Source: Companilactobacillus nantensis DSM 16982 (GTDB lineage Bacteria; Bacillota; Bacilli; Lactobacillales; Lactobacillaceae). Taken from it: 64,000 bases of DNA. Location of the stretch: assembly GCF_001435815.1 (NCBI RefSeq), contig NZ_AZFV01000013.1:1-64000 (forward strand). Reading direction: 5' to 3'. This document shows, in pieces, positions 45,173 to 53,469 of this stretch; the stretch's first letter is position 1, and every line of letters starts with the position of its first letter. The translations under genes were made by a program, and so were the position numbers. A model generated the notes under the pieces. It saw only the letters and a list, made by a program, of their open reading frames with translations. It was not told the origin of the DNA and did not search any database.

Positions 45173-45188
45173 TGTTCCATGTGAAACA
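45173..45188. promoter_or_regulatory. parS-like site
   Basis: TGTTCCATGTGAAACA matches the ParB-binding consensus TGTTNCACGTGAAACA at all defined positions but one, the central C to T. Such sites cluster around the origin in Firmicutes. It lies in a short intergenic gap. Confidence 0.6.
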
Positions 45189-45198
45189 AATTGGTGCC

Positions 45199-45249
45199 AA
45201 AAGGGCCGATAATTTCAATTTTTTGATTGAGATTATCGGCCCTTTTTTA
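45199..45249 (+). terminator. Terminator after mmuM
   Basis: AAAAGGGCCGATAAT pairs with ATTATCGGCCCTTTT, with an inner TCAAT/ATTGA extension, followed by more T. Confidence 0.85.
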
Positions 45250-45332
45250 ATGAACTTAATAGTTAGCAAACCGTGTCTAGACTGATAATGTGCTATATTT
45301 ATGGTGATTAAAAATGAGGGGGGGCCAATACT

Positions 45333-46925
45333 ATGAGCCTAATGGTTTCGACCTTTGTATTGATTTTGGCAGCAGTTGTCAGTATTTTCGTGTCACAAAT
45401 CTTTTCCAAAATTTCAGTAAATTACATCAGCATGATTATTGGAGTGGGATTATTTCTGATTCCTAGCTTAGGGAGTCATGTTGAAAATTTCGATTCCGAT
45501 ATTTTTATCGGAATGATTGTCGCACCACTGCTGTTTTTTGAGGGACAAGCAACTCGTCTTAATTCGGTGGGTAAAGAATTAAAACATATCGTTCAGACAG
45601 CTGTGGCACTAGTTGTCTTATGTTTAGTCTTTGTCGGCTTTGGCGTTCACATTGCAGCAGGTATTAGTCTGCCATTAGCTTTCATTTTGGCAGCTATTAG
45701 TACGCCAACCGATGCCACAGCCATGGAGTCTGTGACTAATGGTCTCCAGATGCCTAAAACTGAGGGAACATTTTTGAAGATGGAATCATTATTTAATGAT
45801 GCTTCCGGAATTATTTTATTGAACATGGGAACTTTATGGTATCTCAACGGTTATATCAACTATCAGGAAACTGTCAGTGATTTTTTGATTTCTGCGGTTG
45901 GTGGTGTATTAGTTGGGTTTGCGTTCGCTTGGGTGATGGTTTTGTTTCGTCAGACCTTGGTTCGAACGTCGTATAATTCCTTAAATGCGCAGATATTACT
46001 GTATATCGTTGAACCATTTGTTTTGTATTACTTAGCTGAAGAAATTCATATTTCCGGTATTATTGCAGTTGTCTGTGCAGGATTAGTTTCCAACGCCGAA
46101 TCACAGCGGAGTCGATTAACTAATTCATTGCAGGTTCATTTAGGGAACGATATTCAGAAGATGATTACGGAGATTTTCAATAGTGTTGTTTTTGTTATCT
46201 TAGGATTTATGTTTACCAAAATTATTGCTGACGAAAATATTTCGGCAAATTCGCTAACCTGGTTAGGAATAGGGATTCTCTTGTATATTATCAATGTTTT
46301 AGTGAGATATGTTTATGGACGAACTCGTTTAAAATTTAACAATTTGTCTGGCTGGATTTTTTCATTGGGCGGGGTTCATGGTGCAGTCACCTTGGCATTG
46401 GCTTACACTTTGGCAGAATATCATGTTAAAAATAGTGATTTCAATTTAGTTTTGATGTCAGAGAGCGTTCTCATTATTTTGAGCTTGATCGTACCAACCA
46501 TTGTTTTCCGATTTATCTTGCCACATGAGGCTCCAGATGAGGAAGTTACGAAAAAAATCACTGAAATTCGCGTTAATATGGTTCACCAAGCGTTGGATGC
46601 AGTCAACAAAATGTATTTGCCAGAGAATGTTAAAAATTCAGTTATATTTGATTTGATGGCACAGAAACAACGAACTAGGACGCGGGATTTTGTAAAAGAG
46701 TGGATGAAAGTTGTTAAGCATTCTGAATTTACAGGCGATGAAAAAGAATTGGAAATGCGGGCATTTATGAATGCTTTAGGCCAAGAGCGCGTGTATTTAG
46801 ATATGATCTCGCAAAGTGAAGTTGAATATCAAGATTATATTTTTGAATTATACAATGAAGTTTTGATGGCGGAATCATTGGTAATTGGACCAACGGTTTC
46901 AGAAGCTAAGGATGAAGTTGAATAG
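45333..46925 (+). CDS. Na+/H+ antiporter, CPA1 family
   Basis: A 530-residue membrane protein with about twelve helices. The ion-site segments STPTDATAMESV and ESLFNDASGIIL carry the paired Asp residues expected in CPA1 antiporters. The C-terminal 120 residues are cytosolic and charged. It should exchange Na+ (or K+) for H+. GAGGGGGGG precedes the ATG. It stands alone with a terminator on each side. Confidence 0.88.
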   Translation: MSLMVSTFVLILAAVVSIFVSQIFSKISVNYISMIIGVGLFLIPSLGSHVENFDSDIFIGMIVAPLLFFEGQATRLNSVGKELKHIVQTAVALVVLCLVFVGFGVHIAAGISLPLAFILAAISTPTDATAMESVTNGLQMPKTEGTFLKMESLFNDASGIILLNMGTLWYLNGYINYQETVSDFLISAVGGVLVGFAFAWVMVLFRQTLVRTSYNSLNAQILLYIVEPFVLYYLAEEIHISGIIAVVCAGLVSNAESQRSRLTNSLQVHLGNDIQKMITEIFNSVVFVILGFMFTKIIADENISANSLTWLGIGILLYIINVLVRYVYGRTRLKFNNLSGWIFSLGGVHGAVTLALAYTLAEYHVKNSDFNLVLMSESVLIILSLIVPTIVFRFILPHEAPDEEVTKKITEIRVNMVHQALDAVNKMYLPENVKNSVIFDLMAQKQRTRTRDFVKEWMKVVKHSEFTGDEKELEMRAFMNALGQERVYLDMISQSEVEYQDYIFELYNEVLMAESLVIGPTVSEAKDEVE

Positions 46926-46936
46926 CTGTACTAAAT

Positions 46937-46967
46937 GACTAGCGTTTATAAGCGCTGGTCTTTTTTT
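46937..46967 (+). terminator. Terminator after the antiporter gene
   Basis: GACTAGCG pairs with CGCTGGTC around a short loop, followed by seven T. Confidence 0.75.
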
Positions 46968-47037
46968 AATTTGTTAGAATGTATCGCGATAACGAAAGAT
47001 GTTATTGCTTTATTTAGAAATTTAAGAAGATGAGATT

Positions 47038-47787
47038 ATGAAGAAATTAGTAAAAGGTTTATTGTTTTCTTCATTATTAGCATTAAGTGCTGATGGTATG
47101 GCCAGTCCTTTGATTACAAAGGCTGCTGATAATTACTATGGATATACTGAAGTTGGAAATTCTGTTGTTAAAGTTAGGGATACTGGGGCACAAATTTATA
47201 CTGCTTATGGACAACCAACTGGACGCTTTTTGCCAATGGGGTCTGAGTGGAAAACGGATATTGAGAATACTTTGTATGATGGTTCTTACTATGGCATTGG
47301 TAATAATGAATTCGTGAAGTCAGTTGATGTTGAATATATGGTAGACAGTGGCTTAAAGGATAATTTGGGTACAGAATCAGCTGGAAATTATGATGGTGTT
47401 GCGGTTACTTCGTTAGATGGAGCTGCAGTATATGATTCAACGGGTCATCCCATTGGCAGAACACTACCAGATGGATCTTTATGGAAAATTGATCAAATAA
47501 GTAATATTGCCAGTGGAACCTATTATCGTGTTGGTGGTAATGAATATGTTAGTGCAATTGATGTTCGTGTTTACGAAAATACAATTGTTTTTCCAATTAG
47601 TCGGGTAATTGCAACTAGAGCTGGTCACCCAGCGCAACTTTATAATAGTAATGATCAACCAATAATTGATCGTGCTTTGGGGCCTAATACTAAATGGTAT
47701 ACCGATGAATATTGTGTTATCGGTGGTGCTGGGTATTATCGTGTTGCGACTGACGAATATGTTTCAATGGCTGATGTGATTGTTTGA
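47038..47787 (+). CDS. Secreted protein with three SLAP-like repeats
   Basis: A 249-residue exported protein. The signal peptide runs to about residue 30 (cut near ITKAA). Three repeats follow, ending NNEFVKSVDV, GNEYVSAIDV and TDEYVSMADV, each preceded by a G(R/x)xLPxGSxWK-like segment. This fits SLAP domains, which bind lactobacilli surface proteins to the cell wall. There is no other domain, so the protein is only an attachment module. AGAAGATGAG precedes the ATG. Its partner or function is unknown. Confidence 0.78.
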   Translation: MKKLVKGLLFSSLLALSADGMASPLITKAADNYYGYTEVGNSVVKVRDTGAQIYTAYGQPTGRFLPMGSEWKTDIENTLYDGSYYGIGNNEFVKSVDVEYMVDSGLKDNLGTESAGNYDGVAVTSLDGAAVYDSTGHPIGRTLPDGSLWKIDQISNIASGTYYRVGGNEYVSAIDVRVYENTIVFPISRVIATRAGHPAQLYNSNDQPIIDRALGPNTKWYTDEYCVIGGAGYYRVATDEYVSMADVIV

Positions 47788-47788
47788 T

Positions 47789-47873
47789 TGCCGTCTCCAG
47801 AACCGAGAAAAGTTTAACTGGCTATGCGGACCGATTCGAGCCAAGGTCTCAAGTCTCGGTTCTTCCGACTAGT
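47789..47873 (+). repeat. Internally deleted palindromic repeat (J)
   Basis: Only 85 bases: both family ends (TGCCGTCTCCAG and CTTCCGACTAG), outer-stem arms AGAACCGAGA/TCTCGGTTCT, and the one hairpin with GAGCCAAGGTCTC. The other two hairpins and the inner right arm are missing. Confidence 0.75.
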
Positions 47874-47915
47874 TTATTTTAGTGATGCAAATTATTATCT
47901 CTTTTCAAAATTAGT

Positions 47916-47962
47916 TGCATAATGCACCTAATGGTGTTATTTTTAATGAGTGCAAAATGCAC
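47916..47962. promoter_or_regulatory. Two palindromic operators, probably for the MarR protein
   Basis: TGCATAATGCA (47916-47926) and GTGCAAAATGCAC (47950-47962) share the pattern TGCANAATGCA-like arms and lie 35 bases apart, upstream of the quinone reductase/MarR operon. Confidence 0.6.
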
Positions 47963-48010
47963 ATAATAATTTAAACAATTAAAATTTTTAAAAAAAGAGG
48001 TAATTATAAT

Positions 48011-48964
48011 ATGAAAGCAGCTATTGTTAAACAACGAGGAATTGAACCGATTTATGGAGATTTTGAAGAACCACAAGCTAATGAAGGAAATGTAGTTGTT
48101 GATGTGACAGCATCAGCTTTGAGTAATTTGACGAAAATGCGTGCTATGGGGCGTCATTATTCAGCCAGTCAAGTTTATCCCAATGTTGCGGGAACTGATG
48201 GTGTTGGAACAATTAATGACAAACGAGTTTACTTTTTAGCTACGAATGCACCTTTCGGAACTTTGGCCGAAAAGACGTTGGTCAATCATAAATTGACGAT
48301 ACCGTTGCCTGATGGAATCGATGATGTGACTGCGGCAGCGATTGCTAATCCAGGGATGTCATCTTGGGCAGCATTGATCAGTCGAGCTCATTTTGAAGCT
48401 GGACAAACTGTTTTAATCAATGGAGCAACGGGAACTGCCGGTAGTTTAGCAGTCAAAATTGCTTATCATTTAGGGGCAAAAAAAGTTATTGTCACTGGAC
48501 GTAATGCTGAAAAATTGAACAAATTAGGTGCTGATGAGGCTGTTGCCTTTGATATGACTGCAACTGATGGGGCTGAAAAGTTTACCGCTGACTTAAAAGA
48601 TTTTTTCCAAACTGGGGTTGATGTCGTTCTTGATTATTTGTGGGGTGATAGTGCCTTAGCTATTATGAAGTCGGTTGCTCAATTCGGTGGCCACACTGTG
48701 ACACGCTTTGTCAGCATCGGTGCTTCGGCCGGACAATCGGACATTACTTTGCCATCAGCCATCTTACGTTCTTCAGCAATTGAAATTTTAGGTAGTGGTG
48801 TCAAAAGTGCGACGATGCCTGAATTGATGTCAGCCATTAGTGGTGTCTTCGAATGGGCAGCAAAAGAAAATATCCAAATGACGACGAATGATTTTCCACT
48901 ATCAGAAATTGAAACAGCCTGGAAGGCACCGTTGACACCACGTGCGGTCGTAACGGTGCAATAA
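48011..48964 (+). CDS. NADPH:quinone reductase-like zinc-independent dehydrogenase
   Basis: A 317-residue medium-chain dehydrogenase/reductase. The N-terminal catalytic domain lacks the zinc cysteines. The cofactor motif INGATGTAGSLAVKIA lies at about 137-152. It would reduce quinones or other activated carbonyl compounds. AAAAGAGG precedes the ATG. The stop overlaps the MarR start by one base, and paired palindromes upstream suggest repression by that protein. Confidence 0.85.
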   Translation: MKAAIVKQRGIEPIYGDFEEPQANEGNVVVDVTASALSNLTKMRAMGRHYSASQVYPNVAGTDGVGTINDKRVYFLATNAPFGTLAEKTLVNHKLTIPLPDGIDDVTAAAIANPGMSSWAALISRAHFEAGQTVLINGATGTAGSLAVKIAYHLGAKKVIVTGRNAEKLNKLGADEAVAFDMTATDGAEKFTADLKDFFQTGVDVVLDYLWGDSALAIMKSVAQFGGHTVTRFVSIGASAGQSDITLPSAILRSSAIEILGSGVKSATMPELMSAISGVFEWAAKENIQMTTNDFPLSEIETAWKAPLTPRAVVTVQ

Positions 48965-49401
48965 TGGAAAATGAATTAATTCAAGCATTAGTAACGATTG
49001 TTTCGTTCTTTAATCGAACTGATCGTGACAAAGCCTTCATTAAAGATGCTGGCGTTAAACTAGAGGCCACTTCATTCCAATTATTCGTGACAATCGGTCG
49101 GATGCAACCAACCAATGTTAGTGATTTGGCTAATGTTTTAGGAAAAAGCCATTCAAGCGTTAGTCGTCAGATTGATAAGCTGGAACAAAAGGAATTGGTT
49201 ACGACCAAAGACGCTGAAGTTGATGCGAGAATCCGTTCGATTCAATTGTCTAAATCTGGTGAGCAATTAAAGCAAATTTTAGATGCGACGAGGATTAATA
49301 ATATCAGTCAGGCTTTAAATAGCTGGTCTGATGAAGAAAAGCAATCATTGCTCGTTAATTTGCAACATTTAGCAGAGACATTAAATAATTTTGAGAAATA
49401 A
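48964..49401 (+). CDS. MarR-family transcriptional regulator
   Basis: A 145-residue winged-helix protein with MarR features (NVSDLANVLGKSHSSVSRQIDKLEQKELV). Its ATG overlaps the preceding stop (TAATG). There is no clear ribosome site, so translation is probably coupled. It likely represses its own operon and responds to quinones or oxidants; the ligand is not known. No Cys is present in the sequence, so a thiol switch is unlikely. Confidence 0.85.
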   Translation: MENELIQALVTIVSFFNRTDRDKAFIKDAGVKLEATSFQLFVTIGRMQPTNVSDLANVLGKSHSSVSRQIDKLEQKELVTTKDAEVDARIRSIQLSKSGEQLKQILDATRINNISQALNSWSDEEKQSLLVNLQHLAETLNNFEK

Positions 49402-49440
49402 AAAATCACGTGAAGTCCAATCTGGATTTCACGTGCTTTT
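49402..49440. terminator. Bidirectional terminator
   Basis: ATCACGTGAAGTCCA pairs with TGGATTTCACGTG, flanked by A-rich and T-rich sides, between two convergent genes; it overlaps the DUF1905 stop codon. Confidence 0.8.
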
Positions 49441-49720
49441 AGCGTTCGGATACAGTGACTTCAACTGAGTCACCGATATTTTTCTTCAATTGTTGTCGAA
49501 TTGATTTGAGAATTCCTAAAATGTAACAGATGCTGCCATCTTCACGTTTAACGCCCATATTTACGATTGATCCATCATAAGGAATACCGTCGAAAGTTGC
49601 ATGAACTTTGACACGACCTTTACCAAATTCTTTACGAATATCGTAAGGAAATTCAACGAAGGCACCACCTTTGCCGACTTCAGATGCTTGGATTAGGGAT
49701 GTGAATTTGTAAGTTTTCAT
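49439..49720 (-). CDS. DUF1905-family protein
   Basis: A 93-residue protein of the DUF1905 family (GGAFVEFPYDIRKEFGKGRVKVHATFDGIPY at its core, given here as a family pattern only in part), a small beta-barrel fold with no agreed function. GAGG precedes the ATG. In some bacteria the domain is fused to a YdeI-like domain; here it stands alone. Confidence 0.75.
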   Translation of the reverse strand: MKTYKFTSLIQASEVGKGGAFVEFPYDIRKEFGKGRVKVHATFDGIPYDGSIVNMGVKREDGSICYILGILKSIRQQLKKNIGDSVEVTVSER

Positions 49721-49826
49721 TTTTTGACCTCGTCAAAATATATTTTAACTAAGCATATCAGTTTTAAGTTGCAGATGATTAACTGTAAACTATTAATGTT
49801 AAATAACGGTTTTGGAGGGCAAGCTT

Positions 49827-50369
49827 ATCGATAAAAAAGACTTACGTAAACAACAAATTAAACAATTACAAAAGAATCAATTAAAAACACGGACTGAAGG
49901 GGTAGAGTTACTCAAGAAATTGCAGGAAACTTCCGAATGGAAAAATGCCAAGACAATTGCGACAACAGTCAGTGCACCGTTTGAAGTTCCAACGACTCCA
50001 ATTATTGAGGCCGCCCAAGCTGAAGGCAAGCAAATTTATTTACCAAAAACTATGCCACACCGTCAGATGGCTTTTCTACCATTTACTAGCAGTGAAGATT
50101 TGGTACGCAGTGATTTTGGTATTCCAGAACCAGTTTATGATGAGAAATTAGTCAATCAAACACCAGATTTGGTAATTGTCCCTGGTTTAGCATTTGCAGA
50201 GGATTCTAATTATCGAGTAGGCTTTGGTGGTGGCTATTATGACCGTTTCTTAGCTGAATATTCTGGTAAAACAGTGGCGTTAGTGCCATCAGCTATGCAT
50301 TTTGAAAGTGCTGATTGGGAAATTAAAGAACATGATATTAAGATTCAACGTTTGATTTTTGTGGATTAA
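49827..50369 (+). CDS. 5-formyltetrahydrofolate cyclo-ligase
   Basis: About 180 residues. The enzyme converts 5-formyltetrahydrofolate to 5,10-methenyltetrahydrofolate with ATP. The motif PGLAFAEDSNYRVGFGGGYYDRFL region is diagnostic. The start is odd. GGAGGG (49814-49819) points to a codon about seven bases on, which is ATC at 49827. There is no ATG or GTG nearby, and the only usual start in frame, TTG 49812, overlaps the ribosome site itself. I provisionally take the ATC, giving IDKKDLRKQQ as the beginning. Confidence 0.85.
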   Translation: MDKKDLRKQQIKQLQKNQLKTRTEGVELLKKLQETSEWKNAKTIATTVSAPFEVPTTPIIEAAQAEGKQIYLPKTMPHRQMAFLPFTSSEDLVRSDFGIPEPVYDEKLVNQTPDLVIVPGLAFAEDSNYRVGFGGGYYDRFLAEYSGKTVALVPSAMHFESADWEIKEHDIKIQRLIFVD

Positions 50370-50376
50370 ATAATTA

Positions 50377-50430
50377 AAAAAGAGGATAGTTCCAAGAAAT
50401 TTATCTATTTCTTGGAACTATCCTTTATTA
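50377..50430 (+). terminator. Terminator after the cyclo-ligase gene
   Basis: AGGATAGTTCCAAGAAAT pairs perfectly with ATTTCTTGGAACTATCCT, followed by TTATTATT. Confidence 0.8.
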
Positions 50431-50503
50431 TTCTCAGTAGAAATTACGTTTACCATGATTAATTTCCCATAGGATTGGTTTTGTCCCATTCCTTACTTGG
50501 TTG

Positions 50504-50532
50504 TTTACAAAGAGTGGGATTATTGTTATATT
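50504..50532 (+). promoter_or_regulatory. Promoter of the small RNA candidate
   Basis: TTTACA (50504-50509) and TATATT (50527-50532) are 17 bases apart, the ideal spacing. There is no open frame downstream that they could serve on this strand. Confidence 0.6.
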
Positions 50533-50538
50533 TTATGT

Positions 50539-50637
50539 ACTTAAGATAACTTGTGAAGGAATAACGCTGGGTCCCATAATGGGGTAGGTACGTGAACGTA
50601 CTGAGAATTCCTATGTGCCTGAGGTTATCTTTTTTTA
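50539..50637 (+). ncRNA. Orphan small RNA candidate, about 95-100 nt
   Basis: It begins about seven bases after the -10 box and is closed by AAGATAAC pairing with GTTATCTT, which runs into a T-tract that ends transcription. Further stems are AGGAAT/ATTCCT, a CCCATAATGGG hairpin, and GTACG-TGAA-CGTAC. No open frame is visible. I could not match it to 6S, 4.5S, tmRNA or RNase P RNA. Its 3' end overlaps the 3' end of the DUF3644/HEPN gene on the other strand. Confidence 0.55.
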
Positions 50638-51600
50638 TTTGGACTTTTTTAGACTTTCGACAAAATTGTTAGGGTTATTTTTTATTTCGTTCATTATAAA
50701 GTCGATAAACTGTTGAGAGTATGTAAAGTTATGTTGTTTGCCAATAATGTGTTCGTATGAATATTTAGGTGTTTGTTTAATGTCATAGAAATCTATGATT
50801 AGGTTAAGTACGTACTGGTTAAATCCGGGGATATAGTTTATTTTTAGATGTTGCTTTTTTAAGCGTTCGTTAACAGCAGTAATTACATTATTGTATGAGT
50901 ACTTATGAGTATCAGACGGATCTTTTAATTCTTTTATGAAAGCAACTTTATTATCTGATGTTTTATCAACTTTAACTGTGAAATCGGCATCTGATTTTTT
51001 CTTAGTTATAAATAATTGTTGCTTAATATTTATCGAGAATTTGTCAGAGTCGTATTCTTTACTCAAAACATCTATTTCATTAGTTTGTTTAATTAATCTT
51101 TCAGCAATTTCTGCAGGATATTTGAATTTTATTTCTTCATTGGATAATGGTTCATATCTTGCTGAAATTGTAAGAAAATTTTGAGGTATATATTTAGTCA
51201 TATCAACTCCATGAAATCTTTGAATTTCATTTACAAAATTAATAGTACAAGCTTGAAATAAAGGTGCATATTTAACTTCATAATCCTCAGTTATAAAATG
51301 TGTGCTTGTATTTCTTAGTTCAATTATTTTTTCTAGATTTAATCTAATACGGGTATTCTTGTCAGAATATATTTTTTTTATAACATCACTAAGGCTCAAT
51401 GTTCTATCAGGCCTATCTTTAAAATAGATGCTTTCATCGCTATTTAATAATTCTGCTTTTAGCATCAATTCCCAAGCGTTGCAGATAAAAAAGCTGAACC
51501 CTTCTATCCTATACTTAATAGTTGGCTTATTATAAATTTCTATACCCATGATAAAAGCTTCAACACTTTTATCAACTAATCGCCTTTTAGTATTTTCCAT
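50635..51600 (-). CDS. HEPN-type DUF3644 protein
   Basis: A 321-residue protein with the DUF3644 plan. The N-terminal helical region has FSFFICNAWELMLKAEL and then IIELRNTSTHFI, in which Arg96-X4-His101 is the catalytic motif of HEPN ribonucleases. The C-terminal half (about 180-321) is Lys-rich and of unknown fold. HEPN proteins are common in defence systems and toxins; this gene stands alone between a small RNA candidate and tRNA-Lys. It is AT-rich compared with its neighbours, which suggests transfer. GGAG precedes the ATG at 51600. Function beyond the family is not known. Confidence 0.72.
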   Translation of the reverse strand: MENTKRRLVDKSVEAFIMGIEIYNKPTIKYRIEGFSFFICNAWELMLKAELLNSDESIYFKDRPDRTLSLSDVIKKIYSDKNTRIRLNLEKIIELRNTSTHFITEDYEVKYAPLFQACTINFVNEIQRFHGVDMTKYIPQNFLTISARYEPLSNEEIKFKYPAEIAERLIKQTNEIDVLSKEYDSDKFSINIKQQLFITKKKSDADFTVKVDKTSDNKVAFIKELKDPSDTHKYSYNNVITAVNERLKKQHLKINYIPGFNQYVLNLIIDFYDIKQTPKYSYEHIIGKQHNFTYSQQFIDFIMNEIKNNPNNFVESLKKSK

Positions 51601-51875
51601 TGGTTAATTACTCCATATCTGTATGGGTGTATTGAATATAAGTAGTTGACTAATATAGTATATAATTTTGCTGAACAATATGTTTCACCACAAGTGAATA
51701 AATAAAGCGGCATTAAAAATTAGTACGATCTAAAACAGGTTGTTTGAAATATAAAACATTAGAAGTGAGTTATTTCGCCGTCGTTTCAATTGACTACAGA
51801 TTATTAATAGGGTTAATTTTTCATTCAAATTACTGTAATAAGTAATCTAATGATGTTAGTATTAATATCTGCAAA

Positions 51876-51915
51876 ATAAAAAAAGACCGTCAATCCTGTG
51901 ACTGACAGTCTTTAC
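51876..51915 (-). terminator. Minus-strand terminator, second after tRNA-Lys
   Basis: On the minus strand AAAGACTGTCAG pairs with TTGACGGTCTTT, followed by TTTTATTTTG. Confidence 0.65.
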
Positions 51916-51973
51916 CACCCCAGCAGTAAAATATATTTGTGGAACTTGATAAAATAGTATGAAAACAAAATAC

Positions 51974-52010
51974 TAAAAAACCGATCATGATTTTCATCAT
52001 AATCGGTTTA
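51974..52010 (-). terminator. Minus-strand terminator after tRNA-Lys
   Basis: On the minus strand AAACCGATTATGATG pairs with CATGATCGGTTT, followed by TTTAGTATTTTG. It lies 18 bases past the tRNA 3' end. Confidence 0.75.
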
Positions 52011-52027
52011 AGCGATAATCGCATTTA

Positions 52028-52100
52028 TGGGTGGTTGGGGGATCGAACCCCAGACCCACGGATTAAGAGTCCGTTGCTCTGCCAGCTGAGCTAACCACCC
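52028..52100 (-). tRNA. tRNA-Lys (anticodon CTT)
   Basis: A 73-base minus-strand tRNA. Acceptor stem GGGTGGT/ACCACCC with discriminator A. D-arm GCTCAGCTGGCAGAGC. Anticodon loop CTCTTAA within ACGGA/TCCGT, so the anticodon is CTT (codon AAG). T-arm TGGGGTTCGATCCCCCA. The CCA end is not encoded. Confidence 0.96.
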
Positions 52101-52278
52101 ATGTATCTAGCGTTGATTGCGTATCTCTCTCAACCAACGAGATATATCATACCATAAGCTCCAAATTTATGACAAGCTTTTTTTTAAAAAAAATTCAAAA
52201 AAGTTAAGGTCACTTTATGGTCCTTTTGTTTTAATAACTAATAACTTGTATAATATTCACGTCAAGGAGATAAATTAT

Positions 52279-52980
52279 ATGGCTAAGAAAATTCTAGTAG
52301 TGGATGATGAAAAACCAATTTCCGATATTGTTAAATATAATTTGGAAAATGAAGGCTACGAAGTCATAACTGCTTTTGATGGACAAGAAGCTTTGGACAA
52401 AGTAGATGAGGATGATCCAGACCTAATTTTACTTGATTTGATGCTTCCGGTTATTGACGGTCTTGAAGTAGCGAGAACTATCAGAAAAACTAAAGATACT
52501 CCAATTATTATGTTAACGGCTAAAGATACCGAAATTGATAAGGTTATTGGCCTAGAACTTGGGGCAGATGATTATGTCACTAAGCCATTCTCTAATCGAG
52601 AATTAGTTGCCCGTGTTAAGGCTCGTTTAAGAACCCAAACACATGCACATAGTGAAGACATTAAAACTAGTGAGATTAAGATTGGTGATTTAACCATTCT
52701 CCCCGATGCATATACAGTCACAAAGAATGGTAAGGAAATTGAATTAACTCATCGTGAGTTCGAATTACTGCACTATTTAGCTCAACACATTGGACAAGTA
52801 ATGAAACGTGAACACTTGCTTCAAACAGTTTGGGGCTATGATTATTTTGGTGACGTAAGAACCGTTGACGTTACAGTTAGACGTTTGCGCGAAAAGATTG
52901 AAAACAATCCAAGTCAACCAGAATGGCTAATGACCCGTCGTGGCGTTGGTTACTATCTAAGAGACCCAGACGGTGATTAG
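52279..52980 (+). CDS. walR: Response regulator WalR
   Basis: A 233-residue OmpR-type regulator, the essential cell-wall response regulator. The receiver domain has Asp9-Asp10 and the phosphorylated Asp53 (LILLDLMLP) with the VTKPF lysine. The C-terminal winged helix has [24 protein letters not shown] precedes ATG 52279. It should control wall hydrolase genes with WalK. A terminator and repeat K separate it from walK, so the usual single transcript may be broken or weakened here. Confidence 0.95.
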   Translation: MAKKILVVDDEKPISDIVKYNLENEGYEVITAFDGQEALDKVDEDDPDLILLDLMLPVIDGLEVARTIRKTKDTPIIMLTAKDTEIDKVIGLELGADDYVTKPFSNRELVARVKARLRTQTHAHSEDIKTSEIKIGDLTILPDAYTVTKNGKEIELTHREFELLHYLAQHIGQVMKREHLLQTVWGYDYFGDVRTVDVTVRRLREKIENNPSQPEWLMTRRGVGYYLRDPDGD

Positions 52981-53016
52981 TTCAAAGTTATTCATCATTG
53001 AAAGATAAAATTAAAG

Positions 53017-53051
53017 AAAAGTCCTCAGCAAAAATGTTGAGGGCTTTTTTT
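53017..53051 (+). terminator. Terminator between walR and walK
   Basis: GTCCTCA pairs with TTGAGGGC around a nine-base loop, followed by seven T. It is placed as a regular gene-end terminator 37 bases after walR. Confidence 0.75.
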
Positions 53052-53210
53052 AGTAGTTAAACTAATGCTATTCCACAACTGTGCCAAGTTATCCGTAATA
53101 AAAAAGTCGATTACAATGCTAAAAAAATATTCCCAAGTTTTTACTACTAGTTCATTTCATGTATATTTGCCTATTAAATTTCTTAAGTAGACTAATAGTT
53201 AAAAAATAAA

Positions 53211-53385
53211 CTAGCCGGAGCTTGAACGCGACAAAGCCAGCAGTGACGGTGGTGTTAGAGCTTTAGCTCTTACAGCACAGGACGTATTTTGAAATTCGCG
53301 GTCTGTGCGAAGTTCAAAATCGAGGGTCGAGACCTTGGCTCGAGCCGGTCCCACAGCAGGCTTTGTCGCGTTCAAGCTCTGGCGG
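53211..53385 (-). repeat. Palindromic cloverleaf repeat, copy K
   Basis: Reverse copy inside the wal locus, starting CTAGCCGGAG and ending CTCTGGCGGG. Outer stem GAGCTTGAACGCGACAAAGC pairs with its complement at the right, with no likeness to copies A or F. The inner hairpins include GTTAGAGCTTTAGCTCTTAC. Confidence 0.87.
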
Positions 53386-53429
53386 GATCTTACGAATGCA
53401 AGTCAGTTTTTTTGTTTTCAGCATAGCTG

Positions 53430-53435
53430 TATAAT
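53430..53435 (+). promoter_or_regulatory. Possible -10 box of a separate walK promoter
   Basis: TATAAT lies about 35 bases before the walK start. No good -35 is spaced 17 bases upstream (TTTTTT there; TTGTTT is only 12 bases away), so the promoter is only possible. Confidence 0.3.
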
Positions 53436-53469
53436 ATATATAAGTCTGTACAATTTAGGTGGAAATATT

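Larger units (their letters stand above)
51601..52027. other. Spacer with two minus-strand terminators, no gene
   Basis: I see no coding frame or repeat. It holds two terminator-like hairpins that read on the minus strand downstream of tRNA-Lys, one near the tRNA and one about 60 bases further. The rest is AT-rich. Confidence 0.5.

Noticed and set aside
50539-50637. 6S or 4.5S (SRP) RNA
   Set aside because: The length is too short for 6S with its central bubble, and the conserved GGAAG-type SRP loop is missing. The link of 6S RNA with folate cyclo-ligase genes in gamma-proteobacteria is suggestive but not enough.
51680-51700. Second parS site
   Set aside because: Only the left half (TGTTTCAC) matches; the right half is not the mirror image.
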